Notes under the pieces: model-generated
Told to the model about the DNA's origin: nothing
What the model saw: only the letters and a program-made list of their open reading frames with translations
Database searches by the model: none
Part shown: piece by piece, positions 35,834-43,611 of the stretch
How the letters are laid out: each line of letters begins with the position of its first letter
How positions within the stretch are numbered: the first letter of the stretch is position 1
Made by a program: the position numbers and the translations under genes
Source: Oscillospiraceae bacterium
Lineage (GTDB): Bacteria > Bacillota > Clostridia > Oscillospirales > Ruminococcaceae
Assembly (NCBI GenBank): GCA_021203065.1
Contig: JAJQBX010000018.1
Coordinates: forward strand, 62,001-126,000
Length of the DNA: 64,000 nucleotides
Direction of reading: 5' to 3'

Positions 35834-37315
35834 ATGATGACTACCGATAAACTTTATCAAAGTATGGCAGAGAGAACGAACGGTGACATCTACATCGGTG
35901 TCGTCGGACCTGTGAGAAGTGGAAAATCGACGTTCATTCGGAGGTTTATGGAGAGCTTGGTTATTCCCAATATAAAGGAGGGATACCTGAAAGACAGAAC
36001 TGTCGACGAGCTCCCTCAGGCTTCGGCAGGGAAAATGATTATGACCACTGAGCCGAAATTCATTCCGGAGGAGGCTGTACAGATAGCTTTAGGCGACGTA
36101 GCAAGCGTGAGTCTTCGGATGATCGACTGCGTCGGATATGTGATTCCGAGCTCACTGGGGTATATCGAGAACGATTCTCCACGGATGGTCAGAACACCTT
36201 GGTTTGAGTCGGAAATACCTTTCAACATGGCGGCGGAAATAGGGACACAGAAAGTAATTACTGAACACTCAACCGTAGGGATTGTCATCACATCGGATGG
36301 CAGTGTTACAGAACTTCCAAGGGACGAATATGAAGAGTGTGAGGAGAGGGTTATAAGCGAGCTATGTGACCTTGGAAAGCCGTTCGTGGTTCTTATGAAC
36401 ACTCAGAACGAGGCAAGTGAGGAGGCTACTTCCCTATGCTCAGAGATGAGCGGGAAGTATGGCGTGCCGGTTATGCCGATAAATGCACTGACGATGACTA
36501 AGGAGGACATCGAAAGCATTCTTACCGAGCTTCTCTATGCTTTTCCGGTCAAGGAAATCAATGTCGTCATGCCGAAGTGGGTCAGCTCTCTTAAGAAAGG
36601 GCACTGGCTCAAGACGGAGCTTTACGACTCGATAAGAAAAGCCGCTCCGGAGCTCAAGTATATCAGGGATATAAAGAAGCTTTCGGAGGCGGTCGGGTGC
36701 TGTGAGGATGTACTTAGCTCTGATATTACCCGGGTTGACCTTGGCAACGGCACTGCCCGGCTTGGGGTGACGCTCGACAACAGGCTGTTCTATCAGATTC
36801 TGAGCGAAGAAACGGGCTTGGAGCTCAGCTCTGAGGATGAACTGATGCCGAAAATACTGGAGCTTGTGAACTTCAGGCAGAGGCTTGAGAAGTTCTCGGA
36901 GGCTCTTACTCAGGTTGAGCAGACGGGATATGGAATCGTGATGCCGACTGAGAGCGAGCTTACCGCCTTTGAGCCGGAGATTATCAGGCAGGGCGGAAAA
37001 TATGGAGTCAGGTTCACTGCAAGTGCGCCGTCCATTCACCTCATCAAGGCGGACATTGCCGCCGAGGTTGCACCGATTGTCGGGACGGAAAAGCAGTCGG
37101 AGGAGCTCATAAGCTACCTCATGACCGACTATGAGACCGATCCCCTTAAGATATGGGAGACGAATATATTCGGAAAGTCGGTTTCTGAGCTGGTTGAAGA
37201 GGGCTTGGAGCAGAAGCTTGCAAGGCTTCCCGACGACGCGAGAGAAAAGCTGAGGGAGGCGGTTGAACGGATTGTAAACGAGGGATGCTCGGGACTTATC
37301 TGCTTGCTTGTATAA
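35834..37315 (+). CDS. spoIVA: Stage IV sporulation protein A
   Basis: 493 residues, full family length. Walker A GPVRSGKSTFIRR near residue 25; ATP hydrolysis drives polymerisation into the basement layer of the spore coat. The central region and the conserved C-terminal end (GCSGLICLLV) are intact. Two adjacent ATG codons; the second could also be used. Operon partner of sipL. Confidence 0.96.
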   Translation: MMTTDKLYQSMAERTNGDIYIGVVGPVRSGKSTFIRRFMESLVIPNIKEGYLKDRTVDELPQASAGKMIMTTEPKFIPEEAVQIALGDVASVSLRMIDCVGYVIPSSLGYIENDSPRMVRTPWFESEIPFNMAAEIGTQKVITEHSTVGIVITSDGSVTELPRDEYEECEERVISELCDLGKPFVVLMNTQNEASEEATSLCSEMSGKYGVPVMPINALTMTKEDIESILTELLYAFPVKEINVVMPKWVSSLKKGHWLKTELYDSIRKAAPELKYIRDIKKLSEAVGCCEDVLSSDITRVDLGNGTARLGVTLDNRLFYQILSEETGLELSSEDELMPKILELVNFRQRLEKFSEALTQVEQTGYGIVMPTESELTAFEPEIIRQGGKYGVRFTASAPSIHLIKADIAAEVAPIVGTEKQSEELISYLMTDYETDPLKIWETNIFGKSVSELVEEGLEQKLARLPDDAREKLREAVERIVNEGCSGLICLLV

Positions 37316-37320
37316 AAATT

Positions 37321-37352
37321 ACCCACCGATTTTTGTCGGTGGGTTTGCTTTT
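37321..37352. terminator. Terminator after spoIVA
   Basis: ACCCACCGA/TCGGTGGGT stem; T-rich on the plus side, preceded by AAAAATT for the opposing gene. Confidence 0.8.
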
Positions 37353-38577
37353 ATTCCTCGATTATTACGTTACTGCTATAGCCCATCAGTTCAATGGCAT
37401 CCAGAAGATCATCGGTTATCTCGCAGCCGGTTATCTTGGGGATTACGGTTATTCCTGTGCCGTCGAGGGCTTCCTCAACGAGATTGAATACGGTTCTGAA
37501 CAGGTAAGCTGTATTCAAGCCCTCAAAAGAGACCTCTGTGCCGTCGGAACGGGTTAAACGAGTGCCGATATTGTCGGGGGTGAAGTTGACGTACACGACG
37601 CTTGTGCAGAGGGACTCTGTGTCGGTGAGGATTTCTGCGTCGCCGGTGATGATGTCCTCAGCGTCGACCTCGATATAGAATTCCTTTGCAGAGCCGAAGC
37701 TGTTGTAGACCGTCTCAGCGAACGAGATGAGCGTTTCATAACGGGTGTCGGATGCTACATCTGAGCCGGAGAAGTAGTTCCGGATGTCGGAATTTCTGAA
37801 AGGCGGAAATTCAATCTCGCCGGCAATGAGCCCGACAAAGCCGGCATCGGAAATCTCTGATACAAGGCTTTCGATGTATTCGGTGGCGGTTGTGCTGTAG
37901 GGAGAAATCCACGGCTTGCCGCCGTTGGCGGTGTTGTCGTCATACCAGCGGGTGTCAGTGCCGTTTATCATGTAGGCAAGGGTTTTGTCGTAGGTTGATG
38001 CGATGTTGTCTGTCAGTGTTGAGATACGGGCATAGGCGGAAAGCCCAAGGTCGTTGATCGTTGAAACAAGATCGCTTAAGTCTGAAATACTTCCGGCTAT
38101 TACTGCGCCCGATTCTGTTGCGGTGGTATTTGCAGAGGCATAGGTTATCGTTCCGCCCTCTGCGATAAGCTCGACGCAGACGCCGCTGTATCCGTTTGAG
38201 GCGGCATACTCAACCATCGAATAGACGTAGCTTTCAAAATCAGCTGTATCACTTGAATAGGAAATATAGTATATGTTACTGCCGGTTACGGCTGTAGGCT
38301 CGGGCTCAGCGGTTGTGGCTTCGGTTGTTTCGGAGGTTGCGGCGGTTGTCGCCTCGGTTTCGGGAGTCTCGGAGGTCGAGGCTTCTGTTGTGGCTGTAGG
38401 GGAGCTTCTCTCTCCCGAGAAAAACTCGACAATCGGCTTCCCGACACTGTAGCCGACGAAGACGAGTGCCGCAAGAAGTATTATCATGAAGATTATTCCT
38501 AAAACCGAATTACCCTTTTTGCGCTTTTGCTTGAACATCGGCTTGGATTTATGCTTTACCTTGTATTTTCTTGCCAT
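37351..38577 (-). CDS. Membrane-anchored glycosidase-like (DUF4015-type) protein
   Basis: 408 residues. Very basic N-terminus, one transmembrane helix (about 24-46), a Thr/Glu/Ala-rich linker (about 58-95) and an extracellular barrel-like domain. YSGVCVELIAEGGTITYAS near 130 and GFVGLIAGEIEFPPF near 250 resemble the DUF4015 putative glycoside hydrolase strands; the usual Asp of the FDYIRFP end strand is Glu here. Lies 9 bp after the rnfA-like gene, last in that operon. Wall-directed activity is inference. Confidence 0.65.
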   Translation of the reverse strand: MARKYKVKHKSKPMFKQKRKKGNSVLGIIFMIILLAALVFVGYSVGKPIVEFFSGERSSPTATTEASTSETPETEATTAATSETTEATTAEPEPTAVTGSNIYYISYSSDTADFESYVYSMVEYAASNGYSGVCVELIAEGGTITYASANTTATESGAVIAGSISDLSDLVSTINDLGLSAYARISTLTDNIASTYDKTLAYMINGTDTRWYDDNTANGGKPWISPYSTTATEYIESLVSEISDAGFVGLIAGEIEFPPFRNSDIRNYFSGSDVASDTRYETLISFAETVYNSFGSAKEFYIEVDAEDIITGDAEILTDTESLCTSVVYVNFTPDNIGTRLTRSDGTEVSFEGLNTAYLFRTVFNLVEEALDGTGITVIPKITGCEITDDLLDAIELMGYSSNVIIEE

Positions 38578-38586
38578 TGGATTCTC

Positions 38587-39177
38587 CTACCTTCCCAGTG
38601 CGTAAACCACCATGGAGACAATACCTATATACAGTACATAGATCGGAAAGCCCGTGAATGAGGCAGGAACCTCATCGGAGTTGAGCTTTTCGTAGTTGAC
38701 AGAAAGAATATATGCGGCGAGTGTGAAGCCTAAGCCCACTTCGAGTCCGAAAAGGACTCTCTCACCCAGTGTGCCGCCGGTTAATGTGTTATTGAAAAGC
38801 ACGCTTAAAACGGTGCAGTTGAATGCCGACAGGTGAATGTATCTTTTGAATCTCTTGAACGCCTTTTTTGAGGCGAACCAGATGACGAGTAGCGTTGCGA
38901 TATAAACCAGCCCAAGAGATATTATATACACAGTCGGCATGAATCTTGCCGAAATATCGCTTTTAAGCATAAATCCTTCAAAAGCGTATGCTATGATGCT
39001 TGAAAGAACCGAGAATTCGGTTATGAAAAGTCCGCAGAAGAAAATCTGACCGTCACGTTTGGAAAGGCTGATTAATGTGCTCGTTCCGAACGCAGTTGTA
39101 AATATTACGTTTTCGACGATAATGGCGAGCATTGCAGCTCCGATTGTCTCCAAGAACAAAGCCATTAATACGCACAT
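38587..39177 (-). CDS. RnfA-like membrane subunit lacking one Fe-ligand Cys
   Basis: 196 residues, six transmembrane helices, RnfA/NqrE fold. The inverted-repeat half-helices are recognisable: VENVIFTTAFGTSTLISLSK (RnfA has NNFVLVKFLGLCP) and SAFNCTVLSVLFNN (TNCAVLGVALLN). The first Fe-ligand Cys is replaced by Ser; the second is kept. A second in-frame ATG at 39165 is an equally good start. Role in a cofactor-poor Rnf-like complex unknown. Confidence 0.85.
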   Translation of the reverse strand: MCVLMALFLETIGAAMLAIIVENVIFTTAFGTSTLISLSKRDGQIFFCGLFITEFSVLSSIIAYAFEGFMLKSDISARFMPTVYIISLGLVYIATLLVIWFASKKAFKRFKRYIHLSAFNCTVLSVLFNNTLTGGTLGERVLFGLEVGLGFTLAAYILSVNYEKLNSDEVPASFTGFPIYVLYIGIVSMVVYALGR

Positions 39178-39193
39178 CCCTTTCTTTTATGAT

Positions 39194-39871
39194 TTATGAT
39201 TTCGCTCGGCTTTTGCTTAATATCCATCTGAATGTTGCAGACGTGAGTGCCAGTAGAATAAATCCGCCGTAGACGGTGCTGGCTGACGGAATGCTGAGCG
39301 GCAGGAACTGGACTCCGAAAAGACCGCCGTTTGTGAGAAGCTCACGCATAAAGCCGAAGAATAGAAGTGCCAGATCGTAGCCAACGATATAGAAACCGCA
39401 GAGCTCAGCCATGAAGCCACGCTTGAGGCGATAGAATTTCGATTCGGTCTTCATTGTGATGAACGAGTTTGTTATGAGAAGCGGAGCATAGATGCCGAGT
39501 GCTGAAAACTGAGCCGGCATTATATTCTCCATCAGTATTGCGACGGGGACATAAACGAGAGACGCCACAAATGTATAGATAATTATTCTGACTGTGTAGA
39601 CGAGCTTTCTCGGGACGAATGAACAGATGAGAACTGTCAGGAAAGTCACTATGCTGAAAACTATGCAGAGTGCCAGTGCACTCTGGAAGCTGGTTGCGAC
39701 CACTACTGCGGGAGCTATTATTGAGCCGCTTGAGAGAAGTGCATTCGACGTTAAGACCGCTTCCCTGCCCGCTATGCTCGCCTGAGACGGAACGAGACCA
39801 TGGAGCTCGTTTATGTCGGAGACGGATTCAGGGGTTTTACGCTCGGGAAGCCTGAAGCCTTTAATCTTCAC
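39194..39871 (-). CDS. RnfE-like membrane subunit lacking both Fe-ligand Cys
   Basis: 225 residues. RnfE/NqrD fold: REAVLTSNALLSSGSIIAPAV aligns with the RnfE NNxALVQLLGLCPLLAV helix and PLLITNSFITMKTES with LIVTNCIVVGRAE, so both conserved cysteines that hold the intramembrane Fe centre are absent. FMRELLTNGGLFG near 180 matches the RnfE LREIIGNGTLF block. GTG start at 39871 overlaps the end of rnfD by 11 bp. rnfG, normally between D and E, is missing. Confidence 0.85.
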   Translation of the reverse strand: MKIKGFRLPERKTPESVSDINELHGLVPSQASIAGREAVLTSNALLSSGSIIAPAVVVATSFQSALALCIVFSIVTFLTVLICSFVPRKLVYTVRIIIYTFVASLVYVPVAILMENIMPAQFSALGIYAPLLITNSFITMKTESKFYRLKRGFMAELCGFYIVGYDLALLFFGFMRELLTNGGLFGVQFLPLSIPSASTVYGGFILLALTSATFRWILSKSRAKS

Positions 39872-40979
39872 CGCTATCACCGTCCTTTTCTTTATCCTCT
39901 TCGGCAGTTTCGGACTGCTCTTCTTCTGGCTGCTCTGCCTCGGGGCGCACAATATCGGGGAGGTCTTCATACTTTTTGAACCTGCGATAAATCTGACGCT
40001 CACGGATTGTTGTTACTGTGTAGTCTCTGAAACGGTCGAGATTATCAATAACGAAGATTGCGAAGCGATCGAATTCTGTCGAGAAGATGGATACTACCAT
40101 AAGAGCCAAGACAGAGCTGTCCTCATAGCCGGAGAACTTTCTGAGAAGAAATGCTGTCAAGGCATATGCAAAGCCATAAAGCACCTGTCCGAAGCTGTTT
40201 GACGGTGCAAAATACGGGTCGCAGACCATGAACGCAAGAACATACATGAACGAACCGGTCACTATTGAATAGAGTGCCGCCTGCCAACCGGTTGCGGAAA
40301 TCGGGAAGCAGATGAATAAAAGCACCTCGGTTGCAACTGCAGAGAAAAGAACCGGCGACGGGATGTCACGGAAGCAGTAGAGTGCGACTGTGACTATGAG
40401 AATCAGGACGACACAGCTTGTGCCCATAGGTCCTGCAAGTCTGCCCCAGAGAATGTCAAGCCAGCTTGAGGAGCTCAGGGAAACATCTACGTAGTGGGTA
40501 AACGAACGGTCTAATGCGTCCGTTAAACTCGACGAGAGGGAAAGATTTCCGAATATCGATGGCGTCGGGTATCTTAAGACGCTTGAGGGCCAGCAGAGTG
40601 CCGACAGAAGATATGCGGTCGCCACAGGATGGAAGATTCTGTTGTGATGCCCGCCGAAAGCATACTTCATGACTGACGACATGAATGCGCTTGCGAAAAT
40701 CATCACTCCATAGGGGACGGATGCAGGCATGAGAAGTGCAAGCATTATTCCGTTCGCCACAGGTGACGGGTCACGCCAGTCGTATTTTCTGCGCAATAAA
40801 ACTGTGCAGCATATATATTCAGCCAAAGCGCTCGTTGCAACCGAAATGGCAACAACAATCAAAGCCCTCAGCCCATAATAGTAATAGGGCAGAACGCAAA
40901 GTGCAAGTAAAAAGCAACAGAGACGCCCGTATCTGTTCCGCTCAGTTTTTCCTATTGATGTTACTGCTACGTCTGAAAT
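39861..40979 (-). CDS. RnfD-like membrane subunit with an apparent ATT start
   Basis: 372 residues if started at ATT (40979); the first usable standard start is TTG at 40862, which would delete conserved helix 1 (GRLCCFLLALCVLPYYYYGL). RnfD/NqrB features: DPSPVANGIMLALLMP near 70, GGHHNRIFHPVATAYLL, and a late VCDPYFAPSNSFGQVLYG. The flavinylation motif SxAT of RnfD is not clearly present (SSLT at the equivalent place). An acidic 30-residue tail is added. 25 bp after rpe, so operon rpe-rnfD-rnfE-rnfA. Confidence 0.8.
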   Translation of the reverse strand: MSDVAVTSIGKTERNRYGRLCCFLLALCVLPYYYYGLRALIVVAISVATSALAEYICCTVLLRRKYDWRDPSPVANGIMLALLMPASVPYGVMIFASAFMSSVMKYAFGGHHNRIFHPVATAYLLSALCWPSSVLRYPTPSIFGNLSLSSSLTDALDRSFTHYVDVSLSSSSWLDILWGRLAGPMGTSCVVLILIVTVALYCFRDIPSPVLFSAVATEVLLFICFPISATGWQAALYSIVTGSFMYVLAFMVCDPYFAPSNSFGQVLYGFAYALTAFLLRKFSGYEDSSVLALMVVSIFSTEFDRFAIFVIDNLDRFRDYTVTTIRERQIYRRFKKYEDLPDIVRPEAEQPEEEQSETAEEDKEKDGDSGED

Positions 40980-41004
40980 GGTGGTATACCGTCCTTATTT
41001 ATGA

Positions 41005-41652
41005 TTAATTTTTAAGAAGCCTGCAATTGGTTGCCATGTCGGCGGCTCTGAATAAGTATGAGCCGGAAACGAGCACGTTTGCACCCGCTTCTTTAACAGC
41101 ATGCGCCGTTTTGTCGGAGATTCCGCCGTCGACCTCTATGTCGAGAGCTATATTCTTGGAGGCGGCGTATTCTCTTAAGGATTTTACTTTATCCAAGGTT
41201 TCAGGGATAAAGCCCTGACCGCCGAAGCCGGGCTCAACTGTCATGATTAAAGCCATGTCCATGATTCCGAGAAGCGGGTAAAGCAAGCTCACATCGGTTT
41301 TTGGCTTTACTGAAACGCCGGCTCTGAGTCCCAATGAATGGATCTTGTCGATGATTACAACCGGGTTTGCCGTCGCTTCGAGGTGGAATGTGATTCCGTC
41401 TGCGCCGGCATTGGCAAACGGCTCTATATATGAACTTGGATCGCTTATCATGAGATGAACGTCGAACGGCAAACGGGAATACTTTCTTATCGATTTCAGA
41501 ACCGGAACACCATAGCTGATGTTCGGGACAAAGTGACCGTCCATGACGTCGAAGTGTATCATATCGCAACCGGATTTTTCTGCCCTCGAAAGCTCGTCCG
41601 AAAGGTGACCGAAATCCGCTGAAAGAATTGATGCTGAGACTAAAGTTTTCAT
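41005..41652 (-). CDS. rpe: Ribulose-phosphate 3-epimerase
   Basis: 215 residues, TIM barrel. SASILSADFGHL at the start, HFDVMDGHFVPN near 34 with metal-binding His/Asp, DVHLMISDP, MTVEPGFGGQGF near 140 and DIEVDGGI near 172. Interconverts ribulose 5-phosphate and xylulose 5-phosphate. I chose the ATG at 41652 because the ATG four codons upstream overlaps the GGAGGG ribosome site. First gene of the operon with the Rnf-like trio. Confidence 0.95.
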   Translation of the reverse strand: MKTLVSASILSADFGHLSDELSRAEKSGCDMIHFDVMDGHFVPNISYGVPVLKSIRKYSRLPFDVHLMISDPSSYIEPFANAGADGITFHLEATANPVVIIDKIHSLGLRAGVSVKPKTDVSLLYPLLGIMDMALIMTVEPGFGGQGFIPETLDKVKSLREYAASKNIALDIEVDGGISDKTAHAVKEAGANVLVSGSYLFRAADMATNCRLLKN

Positions 41653-41688
41653 TTTTCCCTCCATAAGACTACCTGCCTATCCACCATC

Positions 41689-41718
41689 ATTATACCGCAT
41701 GTGCATGTCAGTTGTCAA
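41689..41718 (-). promoter_or_regulatory. Promoter of rpe and the Rnf-like genes
   Basis: Minus strand TTGACA, 18 nt, TATAAT, 37 bp before the rpe ATG. Confidence 0.65.
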
Positions 41719-41760
41719 ACAATCTTTGGTTACAAAACGGTTACTAAAAATTAAAATATT

Positions 41761-41885
41761 ACCGACCATTCAAAGCGGTTGTCGGTAAAAATGCCGAACC
41801 CGAAAAGCCGCCATTTCCGGCGGCTGGTATATAAAAACGGCTGGAATTATCGGTTCTTCTCCCCTTTTTGAACCGTCCTGCCGTT
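41761..41885 (-). other. Run of stable hairpins between the large RNA and rpe
   Basis: Minus strand, in order: a two-tier stem AACGGC-GGTTC/GAACC-GCCGTT (41885-41836) followed by TTTTT; GCCGCC/GGCGGC (41824-41807) followed by TTTT; and ACCGAC/GTCGGT (41786-41761) followed by an A/T-rich tract. They look like successive terminators or a small structured RNA; no ORF is present. Confidence 0.45.
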
Positions 41886-41928
41886 AATCTATACTATTCA
41901 TAAGTCGTCCCCGGTGTTACTGCAAACC

Positions 41929-41955
41929 AAAAAGGGAGCGGACGAACCGCTCCCT
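41929..41955 (-). terminator. Terminator of the large non-coding RNA
   Basis: Minus strand AGGGAGCGG, 5-nt loop, CCGCTCCCT, then TTTTT. Very stable. Confidence 0.85.
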
Positions 41956-42180
41956 CACTATATCAATTTATCACCATATGCTACAGAACCTATTTGGTTC
42001 AATGTTACTTGGTATCAGGTTTTAACTTAGCTTACTTCATCACGCTTGTGGCTACAGCCTCACGGGCTATAGCCCTTGGCTTCAAAATTAACCGGCGTAT
42101 GAAACATGTTATCGTCAAAGCTTGGTATCACTGAGTGTAACGTTGTAGCTCAATTTAAAGTCTTTGTTGGACTCACCCTC

Positions 42181-42222
42181 TCACTGCTGAATTCTGATTT
42201 CGACTTTGTAAGACAGTTTCAT
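42181..42222 (-). CDS. 13-codon micro-ORF 2 inside the large RNA
   Basis: AAAGGA lies 10 nt before the ATG; reads MKLSYKVEIRIQQ then TGA, directly followed by GAGGGTGAGTCCAACAA. Same length as micro-ORF 1; could be coincidental. Confidence 0.25.
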   Translation of the reverse strand: MKLSYKVEIRIQQ

Positions 42223-42524
42223 GGTGCATCAAATCCTTTCGGGCTTTAAACCTTTTTGATTTGGATTTTCTTGATTTCGTGGGCAAGATATTTTCTTGCT
42301 AAGCAAGTTTACACTTGCTGTCAGTAACTTTGAGTTACTCTTCTATCGTTATTTCAGATAGGTTACAGAATCAATTTCATGCTCTTATCTTCGATCTTGA
42401 GAAATTGGTTTCGTACCTAAGAGAACATCTCGTAATGTGTCAAGTCTGAAGATTGCTTTACTTTTGAATCTGTGAGTCGAGAAAGTTATGCATAGATTGC
42501 TGGACTCACCTCTTTCGGTTTATT

Positions 42525-42566
42525 TCAGTTGCAAGTTCCGTTTCTTGCTTTTGCCAATACTTTCAT
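42525..42566 (-). CDS. 13-codon micro-ORF 1 inside the large RNA
   Basis: AAAGGAG lies 8 nt before the ATG; reads MKVLAKARNGTCN then TGA, followed by GAGGTGAGTCCAGCAA. The ribosome site is good; no family. Confidence 0.3.
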   Translation of the reverse strand: MKVLAKARNGTCN

Positions 42567-42793
42567 AACAATCGCTCCTTTACTTTCTTAAGACGCGGTG
42601 TTATTTTCCTTTGGTTGGTTTCTGATAGCTCCCTCAGTTCTTGCTTTGCAGATTGCTTACTTGTTTTACAAGTATTGTTTCACAAGTGCCGCCTCGCTTT
42701 AGAAGTTATCTGAGGTTTTCTTACCTCTTCATCGGAACCCTCTCCCTTTTAGTTTTCAGTGACTTTTTTTATTTATCTCTCTTCTGTGATTGT

Positions 42794-42822
42794 ATTATAA
42801 CACACCCGATTTGAAATGTCAA
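42794..42822 (-). promoter_or_regulatory. Consensus promoter of the large RNA
   Basis: Minus strand TTGACA, exactly 17 nt, TATAAT: one of the best promoter matches in the window, with no protein gene behind it. Confidence 0.8.
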
Positions 42823-42923
42823 TAGGTTTTTCAAACTTTTTTCAAATTTTTTTGTGTATTTTTTCAGGAGCCTTTGTGTTGTATTATGAACATGAATGTG
42901 AATTCATTCTACACAAAATACCA

Positions 42924-42952
42924 TTGACAAACGGAGCAGTTTTCACTATAAT
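42924..42952 (+). promoter_or_regulatory. Consensus promoter of the DUF1292 gene
   Basis: TTGACA, 17 nt, TATAAT, 34 bp before the ATG. Confidence 0.8.
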
Positions 42953-42986
42953 ATAAGCATACCTATTTTAAAAGGAGATTACCATC

Positions 42987-43343
42987 ATGGATGAAATGGA
43001 ATATACACCCGATTTGCTCACCCTCGTCGATGAGGACGGCAAGGAGGAGACCTTTGAACTTATTGACACCTACGAGGAGGGCGACCAGAAGTACTTCGCC
43101 ATGGTTCCCTACTTCGAGGACCCGGATGAACTGATCCAGAACGACGGCGAGCTTATTATCCTCATGTCAGACCCCAGTGGCGACGAGGAGAACCTTGTCA
43201 GCATCGACGACGACGCCGAGTATGACCGCATCGGAAAGATTTTCCTTGAGAGAATCGAGAAGATGTTCGAGGAGTGCGACTGCGAAGACGATGAGTGCGA
43301 CTGTGACGACGAGGACTGCCAGTGTCATCATCACGAGGAGTAA
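42987..43343 (+). CDS. DUF1292 protein with Cys/Asp/His tail
   Basis: 118 residues. The DUF1292 core (LLTLVDEDGKEETFELIDTY, MVPYFEDPDEL, IGKIFLERIEKMF) is normal; after it come about 20 residues made almost only of Cys, Asp, Glu and His (CDCEDDECDCDDEDC then CHHHEE), a likely metal-binding appendage. AAAGGAG 9 nt upstream. The family is small, cytoplasmic and of unknown function, often near yqgF/ruvX, which is found 1.5 kb away here on the other strand. Confidence 0.85.
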   Translation: MDEMEYTPDLLTLVDEDGKEETFELIDTYEEGDQKYFAMVPYFEDPDELIQNDGELIILMSDPSGDEENLVSIDDDAEYDRIGKIFLERIEKMFEECDCEDDECDCDDEDCQCHHHEE

Positions 43344-43395
43344 AAACTTCGCATAGAATAGCTCGTGAGGGCTATACTAAGTAAGAAATTCATTC

Positions 43396-43600
43396 TGCCT
43401 TGCTCGATTAAGCATGGTTTTTATAATCCAACACATATTATAAGGGAATCTCGCTCCGGGTGCGGGGATGCAGACCTCCCGAGGTACGCACGGTTGCTGC
43501 CCCCAGCTTCCCTGTTTCAAGTACCGAGGACGAAGGGAGCACGAAACATCAGGGCTGATACCCACCTGCTTCGTGCGGGTTTTATGTATCATGTGGCGAC
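43396..43600 (+). ncRNA. Candidate small structured RNA
   Basis: TTGCTC, 16 nt, TATAAT (about 43401-43428) precedes a G/C-rich non-coding stretch, in contrast to the A/T-rich flanks. Stems: AGGGAA/TTCCCT (outer), GTGCG/CGCAC enclosing ACCT/AGGT, and GCACGAA/TTCGTGC (near 43541-43577) followed by GGGTTTT as a possible terminator. Not recognised as SRP, 6S or a riboswitch by eye. Could belong to a known housekeeping RNA family that I cannot recall. Confidence 0.4.
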
Positions 43601-43611
43601 AAGGCGGATGC

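Larger units (their letters stand above)
41929..42787 (-). ncRNA. Candidate large structured non-coding RNA, about 860 nt
   Basis: Gene-free, A/T-rich interval with a consensus promoter at one end and a strong intrinsic terminator at the other. It folds into many local hairpins: AGCAAGT/ACTTGCT and GCAAGA/TCTTGC (42290-42320 region), GTAAC/GTTAC, ACTTGT/ACAAGT, GTGAGTC/GACTCAC, GAACC/GGTTC and the palindrome GGGCTATAGCCC. Two similar modules occur, each with a purine-rich ribosome-like site, an ATG, a 13-codon reading frame and GAGG(G)TGAGTCC. I cannot match it to tmRNA, RNase P, SRP, 6S or a group II intron. It may be a new large RNA or a host of micropeptides. Confidence 0.6.

Noticed and set aside
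36440-37039. 199-codon open frame opposite spoIVA
   Set aside because: Shadow of spoIVA; composition reflects the reverse complement of its codons.
41929-42787. Group II intron or retroelement explanation for the 1.3 kb gap
   Set aside because: No GUGYG start, no domain V hairpin, and no reverse-transcriptase frame on either strand.
41929-42787. tmRNA, RNase P or OLE/ROOL identity for the large RNA
   Set aside because: No tmRNA tag or alanyl acceptor and no RNase P core could be seen; OLE/ROOL cannot be excluded by eye, so no name is given.
43436-43600. SRP RNA (ffs) for the G/C-rich small RNA
   Set aside because: The asymmetric loop and GNRA/GGAA-capped helix 8 motif are not present on either strand in recognisable form.
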